Positions 1 to 6,346 of a DNA stretch of 7,456 nt are shown piece by piece. Position numbers and translations under genes: made by a program. Numbering within the stretch: the first letter of the stretch is position 1; the number at the start of each line of letters is the position of its first letter. The stretch is from Acidimicrobiia bacterium (GTDB lineage: Bacteria > Actinomycetota > Acidimicrobiia > Acidimicrobiales > Ilumatobacteraceae), in assembly GCA_009926705.1 (NCBI GenBank), contig RFOJ01000039.1, forward strand, positions 1-7,456, given 5' to 3'. The notes under the pieces are model-generated. The model made no database searches and was not told the origin of the DNA. It saw only the letters and a list, made by a program, of their open reading frames with translations.

Positions 1-12
1 CGTCGCGACACG

Positions 13-486
13 ATGCCGCAGGGGTCCCGCCAGCCAGACGGCCTCTCGACGTGGTCGTGGCGCAAACTCCGCTCACGCCGGCACGCTCCCTTACTCGACA
101 ATCTGTTGCATCTCGACGCACGAGGATTCGCCGCACCGTGGAATCTTTCGCGCGAAGGCTTTGCTCGTGCCTGCACCGCGACCTACGACCATGCAGTCAT
201 CGCCAACGGCGACGACGAACCAACGGGCTTTGCGCTCGTCGGTCGCTCGGCGCAAACCGCCTACTTGCAACGGCTCGCGGTTCACCCTGATGCACGACGC
301 CGAGGAATCGCAAACAACCTCGTTCAAGCAAGCCTCGCTTGGGCGTACTCGCGCGGAGCAGTGGAACTGCTCGTCAACACCGAGCCCTCTAACGAGGCCG
401 CTCTCATTCTCTACCGTGGTCTCGGCTTCGTGACGGTTCCCGAGCGGCTCTGCGTGCTCGAGCGACGAGTGGACGAGATCTCATGA
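13..486 (+). CDS. GNAT-family N-acetyltransferase (start uncertain)
   Basis: This is a GNAT-fold acyltransferase that would transfer an acetyl group from acetyl-CoA to an amine; the substrate cannot be read from the sequence. The acetyl-CoA binding motif A is visible at about residues 84-113, with the pyrophosphate-loop signature RRRGIA at 95-100. Motif B is at 127-140 (NEAA...LYRGLGF, with Asn127 and Tyr134 at the usual positions). An RimI-like beginning (LDARGF...W) lies near residues 34-43. The length of 157 residues is normal for a single-domain GNAT. The frame stays open to the window edge, so the ATG at 13 is only the first start in view and the true 5' end may lie outside. The stop overlaps the next gene by ATGA, which suggests translational coupling. 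At the equivalent M. tuberculosis locus this position holds a NUDIX hydrolase, so the upstream neighbour differs here. The family call is firm; the substrate is unknown. Confidence 0.85.
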   Translation: MPQGSRQPDGLSTWSWRKLRSRRHAPLLDNLLHLDARGFAAPWNLSREGFARACTATYDHAVIANGDDEPTGFALVGRSAQTAYLQRLAVHPDARRRGIANNLVQASLAWAYSRGAVELLVNTEPSNEAALILYRGLGFVTVPERLCVLERRVDEIS

Positions 487-2492
487 TTCGTTCGTTCGGC
501 ACTCGACTGGTGGTGGTCATGTCGGTCGTCGTGTTATCGGTCATTGCGAGCGCGTCGCCGTCGTCTGCCGTTGACTATCGACTCGAAATCGTGACGGGCA
601 GCTTCACGAGTCGCATCGGCGAGCGCGTGATTCTCACCGTCGCCGAACCCCAGATCGAAGAGATCGCCGACCTGCTCGACGACCCCTCCGCCACCGCGAT
701 CGTCTCGCTCAGCAAGCCGCTCACCCAGAGAACGCAAGTCGCGGCCATTGTCGCCGGCGGCGAGTTCGACGAAGAAACAAGAGTGGTTCTCACCGGCCCA
801 GTGTTTGCCGCTTCGACGTTCAACGATCAGAACGTTTACCAACTGAACCTGCCGACAGGTGGGGTGCAACGCGACGGGGCGTTGCGCATCACTCGGGAAG
901 GCCTACGAGCATTGCGCATCACCGTGACGCGCGGCGACGAGTTGTTCGCCCAGGCCAATACGTTCCTTAACGTTGTCACGAATCGCACCTACGCACCACT
1001 CCCGGTCTTCTTTGTGGTCGATGCTGACGGAGCACCGGCACTGCAGCCAGACGGAACCATCCGTCTCGGCGACTCCGAACGCGAACGACTGCGTGACTTG
1101 CGCGACCTCATCTACCGAAAGCCGCCCGCGGCACGCATCGGCGTGCGCATCCGACCCGATCTTTTCGATGGCCTCGCGCGCTCAAGCGAGCCTGACGACC
1201 AGCAGTTGCGCGAAGACCTCTTCAACAAGTTGCCTGACAGCGACATCCTCGTCGCTACATTCCGTCCGACGAGTGTCGCATCGTATGCCGCAGCAGCGTT
1301 GAAAACTCAGTTTGAGGCGCAGCTCTTGCGCGGCGAGATGCTGCTCGACACGCTGAATGGTGCCGATCTTGCCACACGAAATACATGGGTGACGAACGAA
1401 CCGGTCGACGCAGCAGGCATCGACCTCTTGCGTGCGTTCGGCGTCACGAACGTCGTGGCAGTCGGACCAGCCGTCGATGCCTCCTACGGCTCCGACACGG
1501 ATGCAGCCCGTCCGTACGCCATGCGCTCTGCACTGAACGGTGTCGTGCTCTCGCTCGCTGATTCGCGATACGCGCAGTTGCTCGACGTACCGACTGGCAC
1601 CGCGCACGAGTCGGCGGTCGCAATCGCTGCCGAGATCGTCGCCCAACGTGAGTCGATTGCCGCGTCGGCAATCGGAGCCGCAGCACTCGCCAACCGCCAG
1701 GTCGTCCTATCGAGTGCCGCCGGGGTGCCCGCCGAGCCGCTCATCGCAACGACCCTGCTTCGCCTTCTGCGCAACACGCCGCAAGTGTCGTTGCGACAAC
1801 TCGACGAGCTTGCGCCGTCACTGGAAGGCTTGGCCCGCATCCAGCCGCCGACGGTGCCTGTCGTAGACGTGTTATCCGTGCAGTCGCGAACCAACGCGGC
1901 GATCTCAGCAGTCGAGGCACTGCGTGAAGTGCTCGCCACAAACGACGATGTCGTTGACACGTGGATCGAAGTCATCGACGTTGCCAACGACACCGCGCTC
2001 TCGGAACAACGTCGCAATGAATACCTGCAGACCATCGTCGACCAAGTGGAGTCGGTGCGATCGGGAGTGGTGCTCCCCAATTCATCGTTCACGTTTGGCA
2101 GCCGCGACAGCTCGCTGCGAATCGGTCTCTCCAATACGAGCAGATTCGAGTTGTCGGTACGACTCCAGTTCTCGAGTCCGACCGGGAAACTCTCGTTTAC
2201 TCCCGGCTTCGTCGACGTGGTCCTCCCGGCGAACGGTCAACGCGAGGTAGTGGTCGATGCGTCGGCGCGCTCCAACGGTCTCATCCCCGTCGAACTCGTG
2301 CTCATGAGCAAGAGCGGTACGGTGCTCGACGTCTCCGAGCTGCGTGTGCGAGTGAACGCCATCGCCGGGCTCGGCCGTGGCGTCAGCGTGGTGTTCCTCC
2401 TTCTTCTCGGAGCGTGGTGGTTCATCCACGCCCGCAGGAGCAGCCGCAAGAAGAACGCCAAAGAGCACCCGGCACTACGCTCCAAGACATGA
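483..2492 (+). CDS. DUF6049-like exported, C-terminally membrane-anchored protein
   Basis: This 669-residue envelope protein has no known enzymatic activity. The N-terminus is a typical Sec signal peptide: basic MIRSFGTR, a hydrophobic stretch at 9-22, and a likely signal peptidase I site after Ala29 (SSA|VD). A large extracytoplasmic region follows. Its last third (about 535-630) reads as a beta-rich Ig-like module with alternating hydrophobic strands (for example LRIGLSN, LSVRLQFSSP). One transmembrane helix lies near 633-650 (VVFLLLLGAWWFI), followed by a basic cytoplasmic tail (RRSSRKK). This architecture, and its place next to a kinase with a MurJ-type tail and ahead of trxB-trxA-parB, match the DUF6049 family (Rv3909 in M. 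tuberculosis, directly before mviN). Family membership is by recognition and synteny, not a search. The start at 483 overlaps the upstream stop (ATGA), with a weak purine-rich GGACGAG upstream. The end overlaps the DegV gene by four bases. A role in peptidoglycan export or septation is inference only. Confidence 0.8.
   Translation: MIRSFGTRLVVVMSVVVLSVIASASPSSAVDYRLEIVTGSFTSRIGERVILTVAEPQIEEIADLLDDPSATAIVSLSKPLTQRTQVAAIVAGGEFDEETRVVLTGPVFAASTFNDQNVYQLNLPTGGVQRDGALRITREGLRALRITVTRGDELFAQANTFLNVVTNRTYAPLPVFFVVDADGAPALQPDGTIRLGDSERERLRDLRDLIYRKPPAARIGVRIRPDLFDGLARSSEPDDQQLREDLFNKLPDSDILVATFRPTSVASYAAAALKTQFEAQLLRGEMLLDTLNGADLATRNTWVTNEPVDAAGIDLLRAFGVTNVVAVGPAVDASYGSDTDAARPYAMRSALNGVVLSLADSRYAQLLDVPTGTAHESAVAIAAEIVAQRESIAASAIGAAALANRQVVLSSAAGVPAEPLIATTLLRLLRNTPQVSLRQLDELAPSLEGLARIQPPTVPVVDVLSVQSRTNAAISAVEALREVLATNDDVVDTWIEVIDVANDTALSEQRRNEYLQTIVDQVESVRSGVVLPNSSFTFGSRDSSLRIGLSNTSRFELSVRLQFSSPTGKLSFTPGFVDVVLPANGQREVVVDASARSNGLIPVELVLMSKSGTVLDVSELRVRVNAIAGLGRGVSVVFLLLLGAWWFIHARRSSRKKNAKEHPALRSKT
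2476..2481 (+). promoter_or_regulatory. Candidate leaderless -10 element before degV-type gene
   Basis: TACGCT lies inside the last codons of the DUF6049-like gene and is followed by exactly seven bases before the ATG at 2489. That spacing would put the transcription start on the A of the start codon. It matches the actinobacterial -10 pattern TANNNT. No convincing -35 element is visible. The call rests on its similarity to the elements at 3371, 5001 and 6334. Confidence 0.4.
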
Positions 2493-3322
2493 CCGTACGC
2501 ATCGTCACCGACTCCGCCTGCGACCTGCCCCAGAAGCTCGTCGACGAGCTGGGCATCAGCATCGTCCCACTCACCTTCCGCTTCGGAGACGAAGAGTTCG
2601 TCGACCGCGCCTCGCTGACCCCCGCAGAATTCTGGGCCCGATGCTCGGCCTCGCCGGTGCTGCCCCAGACTGCGGCCCCGGCCCCCGGCCAGTTCGCCGA
2701 GACCTACCAGCGCCTGGCAAAAGAAGGGGCCACCGCCATCCTCGTCGTCACGATCTCTGCCGAACTCTCAGCCACCAAGCAGGCGGCCGAGCAAGGCGCC
2801 AAAGAAGCTTCCCTCAACATTCCCGTGCGCATCGTCGACAGCCGGTCGGCATCGATGGGTGAGGGCATCAACGTGCTGGCTGCGGCACGTCTCGCCAAGT
2901 CGGGCGTGGGCATCGACGATCTCGTCGCAAAGGTGACTGCAATGGTCGACCGCACGAAGGTGTGGGGAGCCCTTGACACACTCGAGAACCTGAAGAAGAA
3001 CGGCCGCATCGGCGGAGCGAAGGCCCTCTTGGCGTCGGCGCTCGCCATCAAGCCGATCATCACCGTGAAAGACGGCAAAGTGGCAGAAGGTGGCAAGCAA
3101 CGCACACGTAGCAAGGCGCTGGCGTTCGTGGTCGAGCAGTTCCGCGCCGCCGGCACCGTGAGCAACGTCGCCGTGCTGCATGCGCAGTGTGCTGACGTCG
3201 ACGGTTTCATCGCTCAATTGCGCGAAACGTACAGCGGCGAGATCATCATCGGCGACATCGGATCGGTCATCGGCTCACACACCGGTCCGGGAACCATCGG
3301 CGTCACATACCACGTGCAGTGA
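2489..3322 (+). CDS. DegV family (FakB-like) fatty-acid-binding protein
   Basis: The 277-residue product has the usual length of DegV proteins, which bind one long-chain fatty acid. In Firmicutes the FakB members present it to the kinase FakA for acyl-phosphate formation. Visible signatures are TDSACDLP at 7-14, the fatty-acid pocket segment LPQTAAPAPGQF at 58-69, ISAELSATKQ at 89-98, the SRSAS segment at 118-122, GALDTLENLKKNGRI at 160-174, and the closing SHTGPGTIGV at 263-272. Thr61, Ser94 and His264 sit where FakB proteins place the carboxylate ligands (position match by eye). The common TSQPS and SGT motifs are varied here to TAAPA and SAT. The ATG at 2489 is chosen over the in-frame GTG at 2414. 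It begins right at the conserved beta strand, overlaps the upstream stop as ATGA, and the extra 25 residues would be low-complexity read-through of the previous gene. No FakA homologue is in view. The location between the DUF6049-like and kinase genes is unusual. Confidence 0.93.
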   Translation: MTVRIVTDSACDLPQKLVDELGISIVPLTFRFGDEEFVDRASLTPAEFWARCSASPVLPQTAAPAPGQFAETYQRLAKEGATAILVVTISAELSATKQAAEQGAKEASLNIPVRIVDSRSASMGEGINVLAAARLAKSGVGIDDLVAKVTAMVDRTKVWGALDTLENLKKNGRIGGAKALLASALAIKPIITVKDGKVAEGGKQRTRSKALAFVVEQFRAAGTVSNVAVLHAQCADVDGFIAQLRETYSGEIIIGDIGSVIGSHTGPGTIGVTYHVQ

Positions 3323-3326
3323 ACTG

Positions 3327-3341
3327 ACCTCCTCGTGAGGT
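3327..3341 (+). other. Small hairpin after the DegV gene
   Basis: ACCTC and GAGGT form a perfect five-base-pair stem around the loop CTCGT, starting five bases after the DegV stop codon. There is no T-run. It is the first of two adjacent hairpins in this 66-base gap. It could assist termination or simply be chance. Confidence 0.3.
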
Positions 3342-3345
3342 AATT

Positions 3346-3363
3346 CCACCGTTCAGACGGTGG
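3346..3363 (+). terminator. Putative U-tract-less terminator hairpin
   Basis: CCACCGT-TCAG-ACGGTGG is a perfect seven-base-pair, GC-rich stem with a four-base loop, located 24 bases after the DegV stop. It lacks the T-run of classical intrinsic terminators. Actinobacterial terminators often do too, so the call is tentative. It lies just upstream of the candidate promoter of the kinase gene, so it could instead be an operator. Confidence 0.45.
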
Positions 3364-3370
3364 CCAGAAC

Positions 3371-3376
3371 TAGCGT
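3371..3376 (+). promoter_or_regulatory. Candidate -10 element before the kinase gene
   Basis: TAGCGT lies in the gap between the DegV and kinase genes and ends 12 bases before the ATG at 3389. Transcription starting about seven bases downstream would give an untranslated leader of only about five bases. The same hexamer precedes trxA. No clear -35 element or Shine-Dalgarno sequence is seen. Confidence 0.4.
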
Positions 3377-3388
3377 TTGCCGCCAGTC

Positions 3389-4987
3389 ATGTCTGCCGTC
3401 GAACTCGAACCAGGGTTCATCGGCGACCGCTACCGGCTCGAGCGTCTCATCGCCCGCGGTGGCATGGCCGAAGTGTGGCTCGGTCACGACACGTTCCTCG
3501 ACCGTCAAGTCGCCATCAAGGTTTTGAAGCGACACATCGCGCGCGACGAGACCGCCATCGAGCGGTTCCGTCGCGAAGCACTCGCCTGTGCAGGGCTTAA
3601 CCACCCCAACATCGTCGCGGTGTACGACTCATTCGCCCATGCCGGCAACCAGGTGGTGGTCATGCAGTACGTGCAAGGTCGCAGTCTGCGCGACCTGCTC
3701 GACAAGAAGAAGCGTCTCACGCCGAGTCTCACCATCATGATGGGCGCCGCCATCGCCGCGGCGCTTGATGCGACGCACAAGCACGGCTACATCCACCGCG
3801 ACGTGAAACCCGGCAATATCCTCGTACGACCGGACGGGCATTTCTTGCTCGCCGACTTCGGCATCGCCAAGGCCATGAACGCCGCAGAGGGTTCCGACCT
3901 CACCAACGACAACATCATGATGGGCACCGCCAAGTACCTCTCGCCCGAGATCGTGCGCGGCAAGCCGCTTGATGGACGCGCCGACCTCTACAGCCTTGGC
4001 CTTGTTCTCTACGAATGCCTCTCGGGCAAGGTGCCGTTCGTTTCCGACAATGATGCCGACACCGCGCTCGCCCGACTCCAGCGCGAACCCACCGACCTCG
4101 GGCACCTGCGCCCGACCTTGTCGCCACGCCTCGTTCGTATCGTGCACAAGTTGTTGGCTCGCAATCCAGACCATCGCTTCCAGACGGGCGAAGAGACGAG
4201 GGTTGCTCTGCTCGCCGCCCTCAACGACGTGCGCGACAACGACAACGCCCTCACTCCCCCGCGCGGACAGCGCGTCGAGCTGGAACGCACCTCGACGGCA
4301 CCAAGCGTCCGGGCGACAAAGACCGACCGCTCACCAGTTCGCGGGTCGCGGCGCCGCAGCGGAGCCGTCGCCAGCCTCGGAGGCATCATGCGCACCACGA
4401 CTGCGCGGCTCCTCCTCGCAACCGTCGTCTTGACGGCGCTCGTCATCGTCGCTGTGGTGCGCACCAACGACCCCGAGAACGTGGTCATCCCCGACGAGTC
4501 GTTGCCGGCAGCCGCAGCGCCAGCGGTCTCCGGACCGGCGACGATTGCATCAATCAACTCGTTCGACCCAAACGGCGATGACGGCGTAGAGAACGAAGAG
4601 ATCATCGGTCTCCTTGTCGACAAGAACCCGCAGAGCGCGTGGGCCACCTCGTGCTACGCCGACAAGTTCTTCGGATCCAAAGAACGCGTCGGAGTGCTCG
4701 TCACCCTCACCGGTGCCGGCACCGGCCTCTTGCGCGTGAACTTCGCGAACGGACCGTGGGGAGCCGAGATCTACGGCGCCAACGGCACACCGCCATCAGG
4801 CTTCGAGGGGTGGGGTGCGCCGATCGGCAAGGACTACCGCACGCGCGGCGAAATCGTGAAGTTCTCCGTCACCTCGCCGGTGACACACCTCCTCATCGTG
4901 ATGACCGAGATCGGCAAGAGTTCCGCCTGCAGTACGAACAACCCGTTCCAGGGTCGTATCAACGAGGTCGCGTTCGTCCCTGCGTGA
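3389..4987 (+). CDS. Transmembrane Ser/Thr protein kinase with MurJ/MviN-type extracellular domain
   Basis: This is a PknB-class (Hanks-type) kinase of 532 residues. The kinase domain spans about 15-275: glycine-rich loop ARGGMAEVW (22-30), ATP-anchoring Lys44, Glu63, catalytic HRDVKPGN (136-143, Asp138), DFG (156-158), an activation loop containing Thr172 and Thr180, and SPE (185-187, in place of APE). All catalytic residues are present, so it should be active. A basic, Ser/Thr-rich juxtamembrane linker (285-335) precedes one transmembrane helix (about 339-357). A Pro/Ala spacer and an extracellular domain (385-530) follow. This domain begins SFDPNGDDGVENE and has LVDKNPQSAWAT at 409-420. 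It resembles the discoidin/jelly-roll-like C-terminus of mycobacterial MviN (Rv3910), which follows a pseudokinase there. Cys422 and Cys514 could form a disulfide. The ATG at 3389 is preferred to an in-frame TTG at 3377. The flippase portion of MviN is missing. The kinase call is certain; the tail homology is recognised by pattern. Confidence 0.95.
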   Translation: MSAVELEPGFIGDRYRLERLIARGGMAEVWLGHDTFLDRQVAIKVLKRHIARDETAIERFRREALACAGLNHPNIVAVYDSFAHAGNQVVVMQYVQGRSLRDLLDKKKRLTPSLTIMMGAAIAAALDATHKHGYIHRDVKPGNILVRPDGHFLLADFGIAKAMNAAEGSDLTNDNIMMGTAKYLSPEIVRGKPLDGRADLYSLGLVLYECLSGKVPFVSDNDADTALARLQREPTDLGHLRPTLSPRLVRIVHKLLARNPDHRFQTGEETRVALLAALNDVRDNDNALTPPRGQRVELERTSTAPSVRATKTDRSPVRGSRRRSGAVASLGGIMRTTTARLLLATVVLTALVIVAVVRTNDPENVVIPDESLPAAAAPAVSGPATIASINSFDPNGDDGVENEEIIGLLVDKNPQSAWATSCYADKFFGSKERVGVLVTLTGAGTGLLRVNFANGPWGAEIYGANGTPPSGFEGWGAPIGKDYRTRGEIVKFSVTSPVTHLLIVMTEIGKSSACSTNNPFQGRINEVAFVPA

Positions 4988-4990
4988 AAC

Positions 4991-5011
4991 TCGTCAGCGT
5001 TAGCCTGACGA
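4991..5011 (+). other. Perfect inverted repeat between kinase and small membrane protein genes
   Basis: TCGTCAG and CTGACGA are perfect seven-base inverted repeats around the spacer CGTTAGC, beginning three bases after the kinase stop codon and ending one base before the GTG start at 5013. The candidate -10 hexamer at 5001-5006 lies across the spacer and right arm. It could be a terminator stem for the kinase transcript or an operator for the next gene. There is no T-run. Confidence 0.45.
5001..5006 (+). promoter_or_regulatory. Candidate leaderless -10 element before the small membrane protein
   Basis: TAGCCT ends six bases before the GTG at 5013, the spacing expected when transcription begins at or one base from the start codon. 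It sits in the only non-coding bases between the two genes. It is one of four similar hexamers in the window. No -35 element is visible. Confidence 0.4.
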
Positions 5012-5012
5012 C

Positions 5013-5348
5013 GTGGCCGGTAACCCGCTGAGCGATCCGGAGTTCCCGAAGAAAACCGTCGATTTCATCGACCGCGTGGTCGGCACGATTCGCGACCGCA
5101 CCACCAAGCCCGTCGTCGCACTCACTCGCGGCATCGTGTTCGGCTCGATCGTCGCCGTCGTCGCCGTGTCGCTCGTCGTGGTGGCACTCATCGCTCTCGT
5201 GCGCGGCACGCAGGAAGTGTTCGAGTTGTTCCTCAGCGAACGTCGGGCCGTGCGGACCTCGTATTTCGCAGTCGGCGGTTCGTTTATTCTCGTCGGGGCG
5301 CTCCTCATGAAGGCCCGCCACTCATCCGACGACACCGACGACCGTTAA
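5013..5348 (+). CDS. Small two-helix membrane protein, function unknown
   Basis: This 111-residue protein starts with GTG (read as Met). The N-terminal 35 residues are soluble and charged (SDPEFPKKTVDFIDRVVGTI). A first strong transmembrane helix lies at about 43-66 (VFGSIVAVVAVSLVVVALIALV) and a second at about 88-104 (YFAVGGSFILVGALLM). A charged connector between them contains ERRAVRT, and the tail is acidic (SSDDTDD). The pattern is reminiscent of actinobacterial holin-like or phage-holin-superfamily integral membrane proteins, but I do not recognise a specific family and assign no function. The GTG start is supported by the start of the open frame right after the inverted repeat and by the -10-like hexamer six bases upstream. 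It lies 22 bases before trxB. In M. tuberculosis the same slot holds sigM and Rv3912, which it does not resemble. The coding call is supported by the coherent membrane topology and tight packing. Confidence 0.82.
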   Translation: MAGNPLSDPEFPKKTVDFIDRVVGTIRDRTTKPVVALTRGIVFGSIVAVVAVSLVVVALIALVRGTQEVFELFLSERRAVRTSYFAVGGSFILVGALLMKARHSSDDTDDR

Positions 5349-5361
5349 TCAACACAAAGAC

Positions 5362-5367
5362 AGGAAG
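5362..5367 (+). promoter_or_regulatory. Shine-Dalgarno sequence of trxB
   Basis: AGGAAG lies just before the ATG at 5371, with the AGGA core five bases away. It is the clearest ribosome-binding site in the window and fixes the trxB start. The other genes with -10-like hexamers next to their starts lack such a site. Confidence 0.75.
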
Positions 5368-5370
5368 CTC

Positions 5371-6336
5371 ATGGCCACCCATCCGCACCGCAAGGTCATC
5401 ATCATCGGTTCCGGCCCGGCCGGACTCACCGCAGCGGTCTACGCCGCACGCGCCTCGCTTGCCCCGCTCGTCATTGAGGGCGAGCCTTCCTCCACCTCCG
5501 ACCAACCAGGCGGACAATTGATGCTCACCACCGAAGTGGAGAACTTCCCTGGCTTTCCCGAGGGCGTGCAGGGCCCCGAACTCATGCAGCGCATGCGCGA
5601 CCAGGCCGCCCGATTCGGGGCCGAATTCCTCACCGAAAAAGCCACCAAAATCGACTTTTCTGGCCGTCCGCACCGCGTGTGGGTGCGCGACGACGAGTAC
5701 TCGGCGGATGCCGTCATCGTGAGCACCGGGGCGCGCTCGCTGATGCTCGGCCTGCCGAACGAGACTGCGCTCATCGGTCACGGTGTCTCGACGTGCGCGA
5801 CGTGCGACGGCTTCTTCTTCCGCGGCCAAGAAATCGCAGTGGTTGGCGGCGGCGACTCGGCGATCGAAGAAGCGTCGTTCCTCACCAAGTTCGCCACCAA
5901 GGTCACGCTCATTCACCGCCGCGACAAGTTCCGTGCTTCCAAGATCATGCAGGAGCGCGCGTTCAACAACCCGAAAATCTCTGTGCGCTGGAACTCGCAG
6001 GTCACCAAGCTGAACGGCGACAAGAAGCTCGAGTCAATTGAGGTCACCGACACCGTCACTGGTGCCAAGGAGACCGTCGCGATCAGCGGTCTCTTCGTCG
6101 CCATCGGTCACCGTCCGAACACCGACTTGTTCGGCGGCGTGCTCGACATGGACGAAACCGGCTATCTCGTGACACAACCTGGTTCATCGCGCACGAACGT
6201 GCCTGGTGTCTTCGCATGTGGCGACGTGCAAGACCACACGTACCGCCAAGCAATTACTGCCGCGGGTTCGGGTTGCATGGCAGCCATCGACGCCGAACGT
6301 TGGCTCGAGCATCAACACGCAACAGCCAGCAAGTAG
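5371..6336 (+). CDS. trxB: Thioredoxin-disulfide reductase
   Basis: TrxB is a homodimeric cytoplasmic flavoenzyme that uses NADPH to reduce oxidised thioredoxin. The product has 321 residues, typical of the low-molecular-weight bacterial type. The FAD-binding Rossmann loop GSGPAG is at 13-18, PGGQL at 46-50, the redox-active CATC at 142-145 followed by Asp146, the NADPH-binding GGGDSA at 159-164, HRRDKFRA at 182-189 (arginines that select the NADPH phosphate), and the second FAD motif FACGDV at 281-286 followed by the helix YRQAITAAGSG. No key residue is missing. The start is supported by the AGGAAG site and by the fit of the N-terminus to the family. The gene is followed after ten bases by trxA, its substrate, which is the standard actinobacterial pairing near parB. 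Its stop codon TAG forms the first half of the candidate trxA -10 hexamer. Confidence 0.98.
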   Translation: MATHPHRKVIIIGSGPAGLTAAVYAARASLAPLVIEGEPSSTSDQPGGQLMLTTEVENFPGFPEGVQGPELMQRMRDQAARFGAEFLTEKATKIDFSGRPHRVWVRDDEYSADAVIVSTGARSLMLGLPNETALIGHGVSTCATCDGFFFRGQEIAVVGGGDSAIEEASFLTKFATKVTLIHRRDKFRASKIMQERAFNNPKISVRWNSQVTKLNGDKKLESIEVTDTVTGAKETVAISGLFVAIGHRPNTDLFGGVLDMDETGYLVTQPGSSRTNVPGVFACGDVQDHTYRQAITAAGSGCMAAIDAERWLEHQHATASK

Positions 6337-6339
6337 CGT
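6334..6339 (+). promoter_or_regulatory. Candidate leaderless -10 element before trxA, overlapping the trxB stop
   Basis: TAGCGT begins with the TAG stop codon of trxB and is followed by seven bases before the ATG at 6347, placing a predicted transcription start on the start codon. The hexamer is identical to that before the kinase gene. No Shine-Dalgarno sequence is present in the ten-base gap, which fits leaderless translation or coupling to trxB. Confidence 0.4.
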
Positions 6340-6346
6340 GTCGGTC

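Noticed and set aside
1484..2134. 216-residue minus-strand open frame opposite the DUF6049-like gene
   Set aside because: Ser/Arg/Thr-rich composition typical of an antisense frame and no neighbouring start signals.
2414..2488. Upstream GTG start extending the DegV protein by 25 residues
   Set aside because: The extension is the tail of the DUF6049-like gene in another frame, lacks family similarity, and the ATG at 2489 fits the conserved N-terminus and the ATGA overlap.
3377..3388. TTG start four codons upstream of the kinase ATG
   Set aside because: It would begin immediately after the -10-like hexamer and adds only MPPV; the ATG is the simpler choice.
5305..5916. Long minus-strand open frame opposite trxB
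   Set aside because: It is an antisense shadow typical of GC-rich genes; trxB is unequivocal on the plus strand.
6206..6346. N-terminal extension of thioredoxin by 47 residues
   Set aside because: It overlaps the conserved end of trxB in another frame, and thioredoxin is complete from 6347 at normal length.
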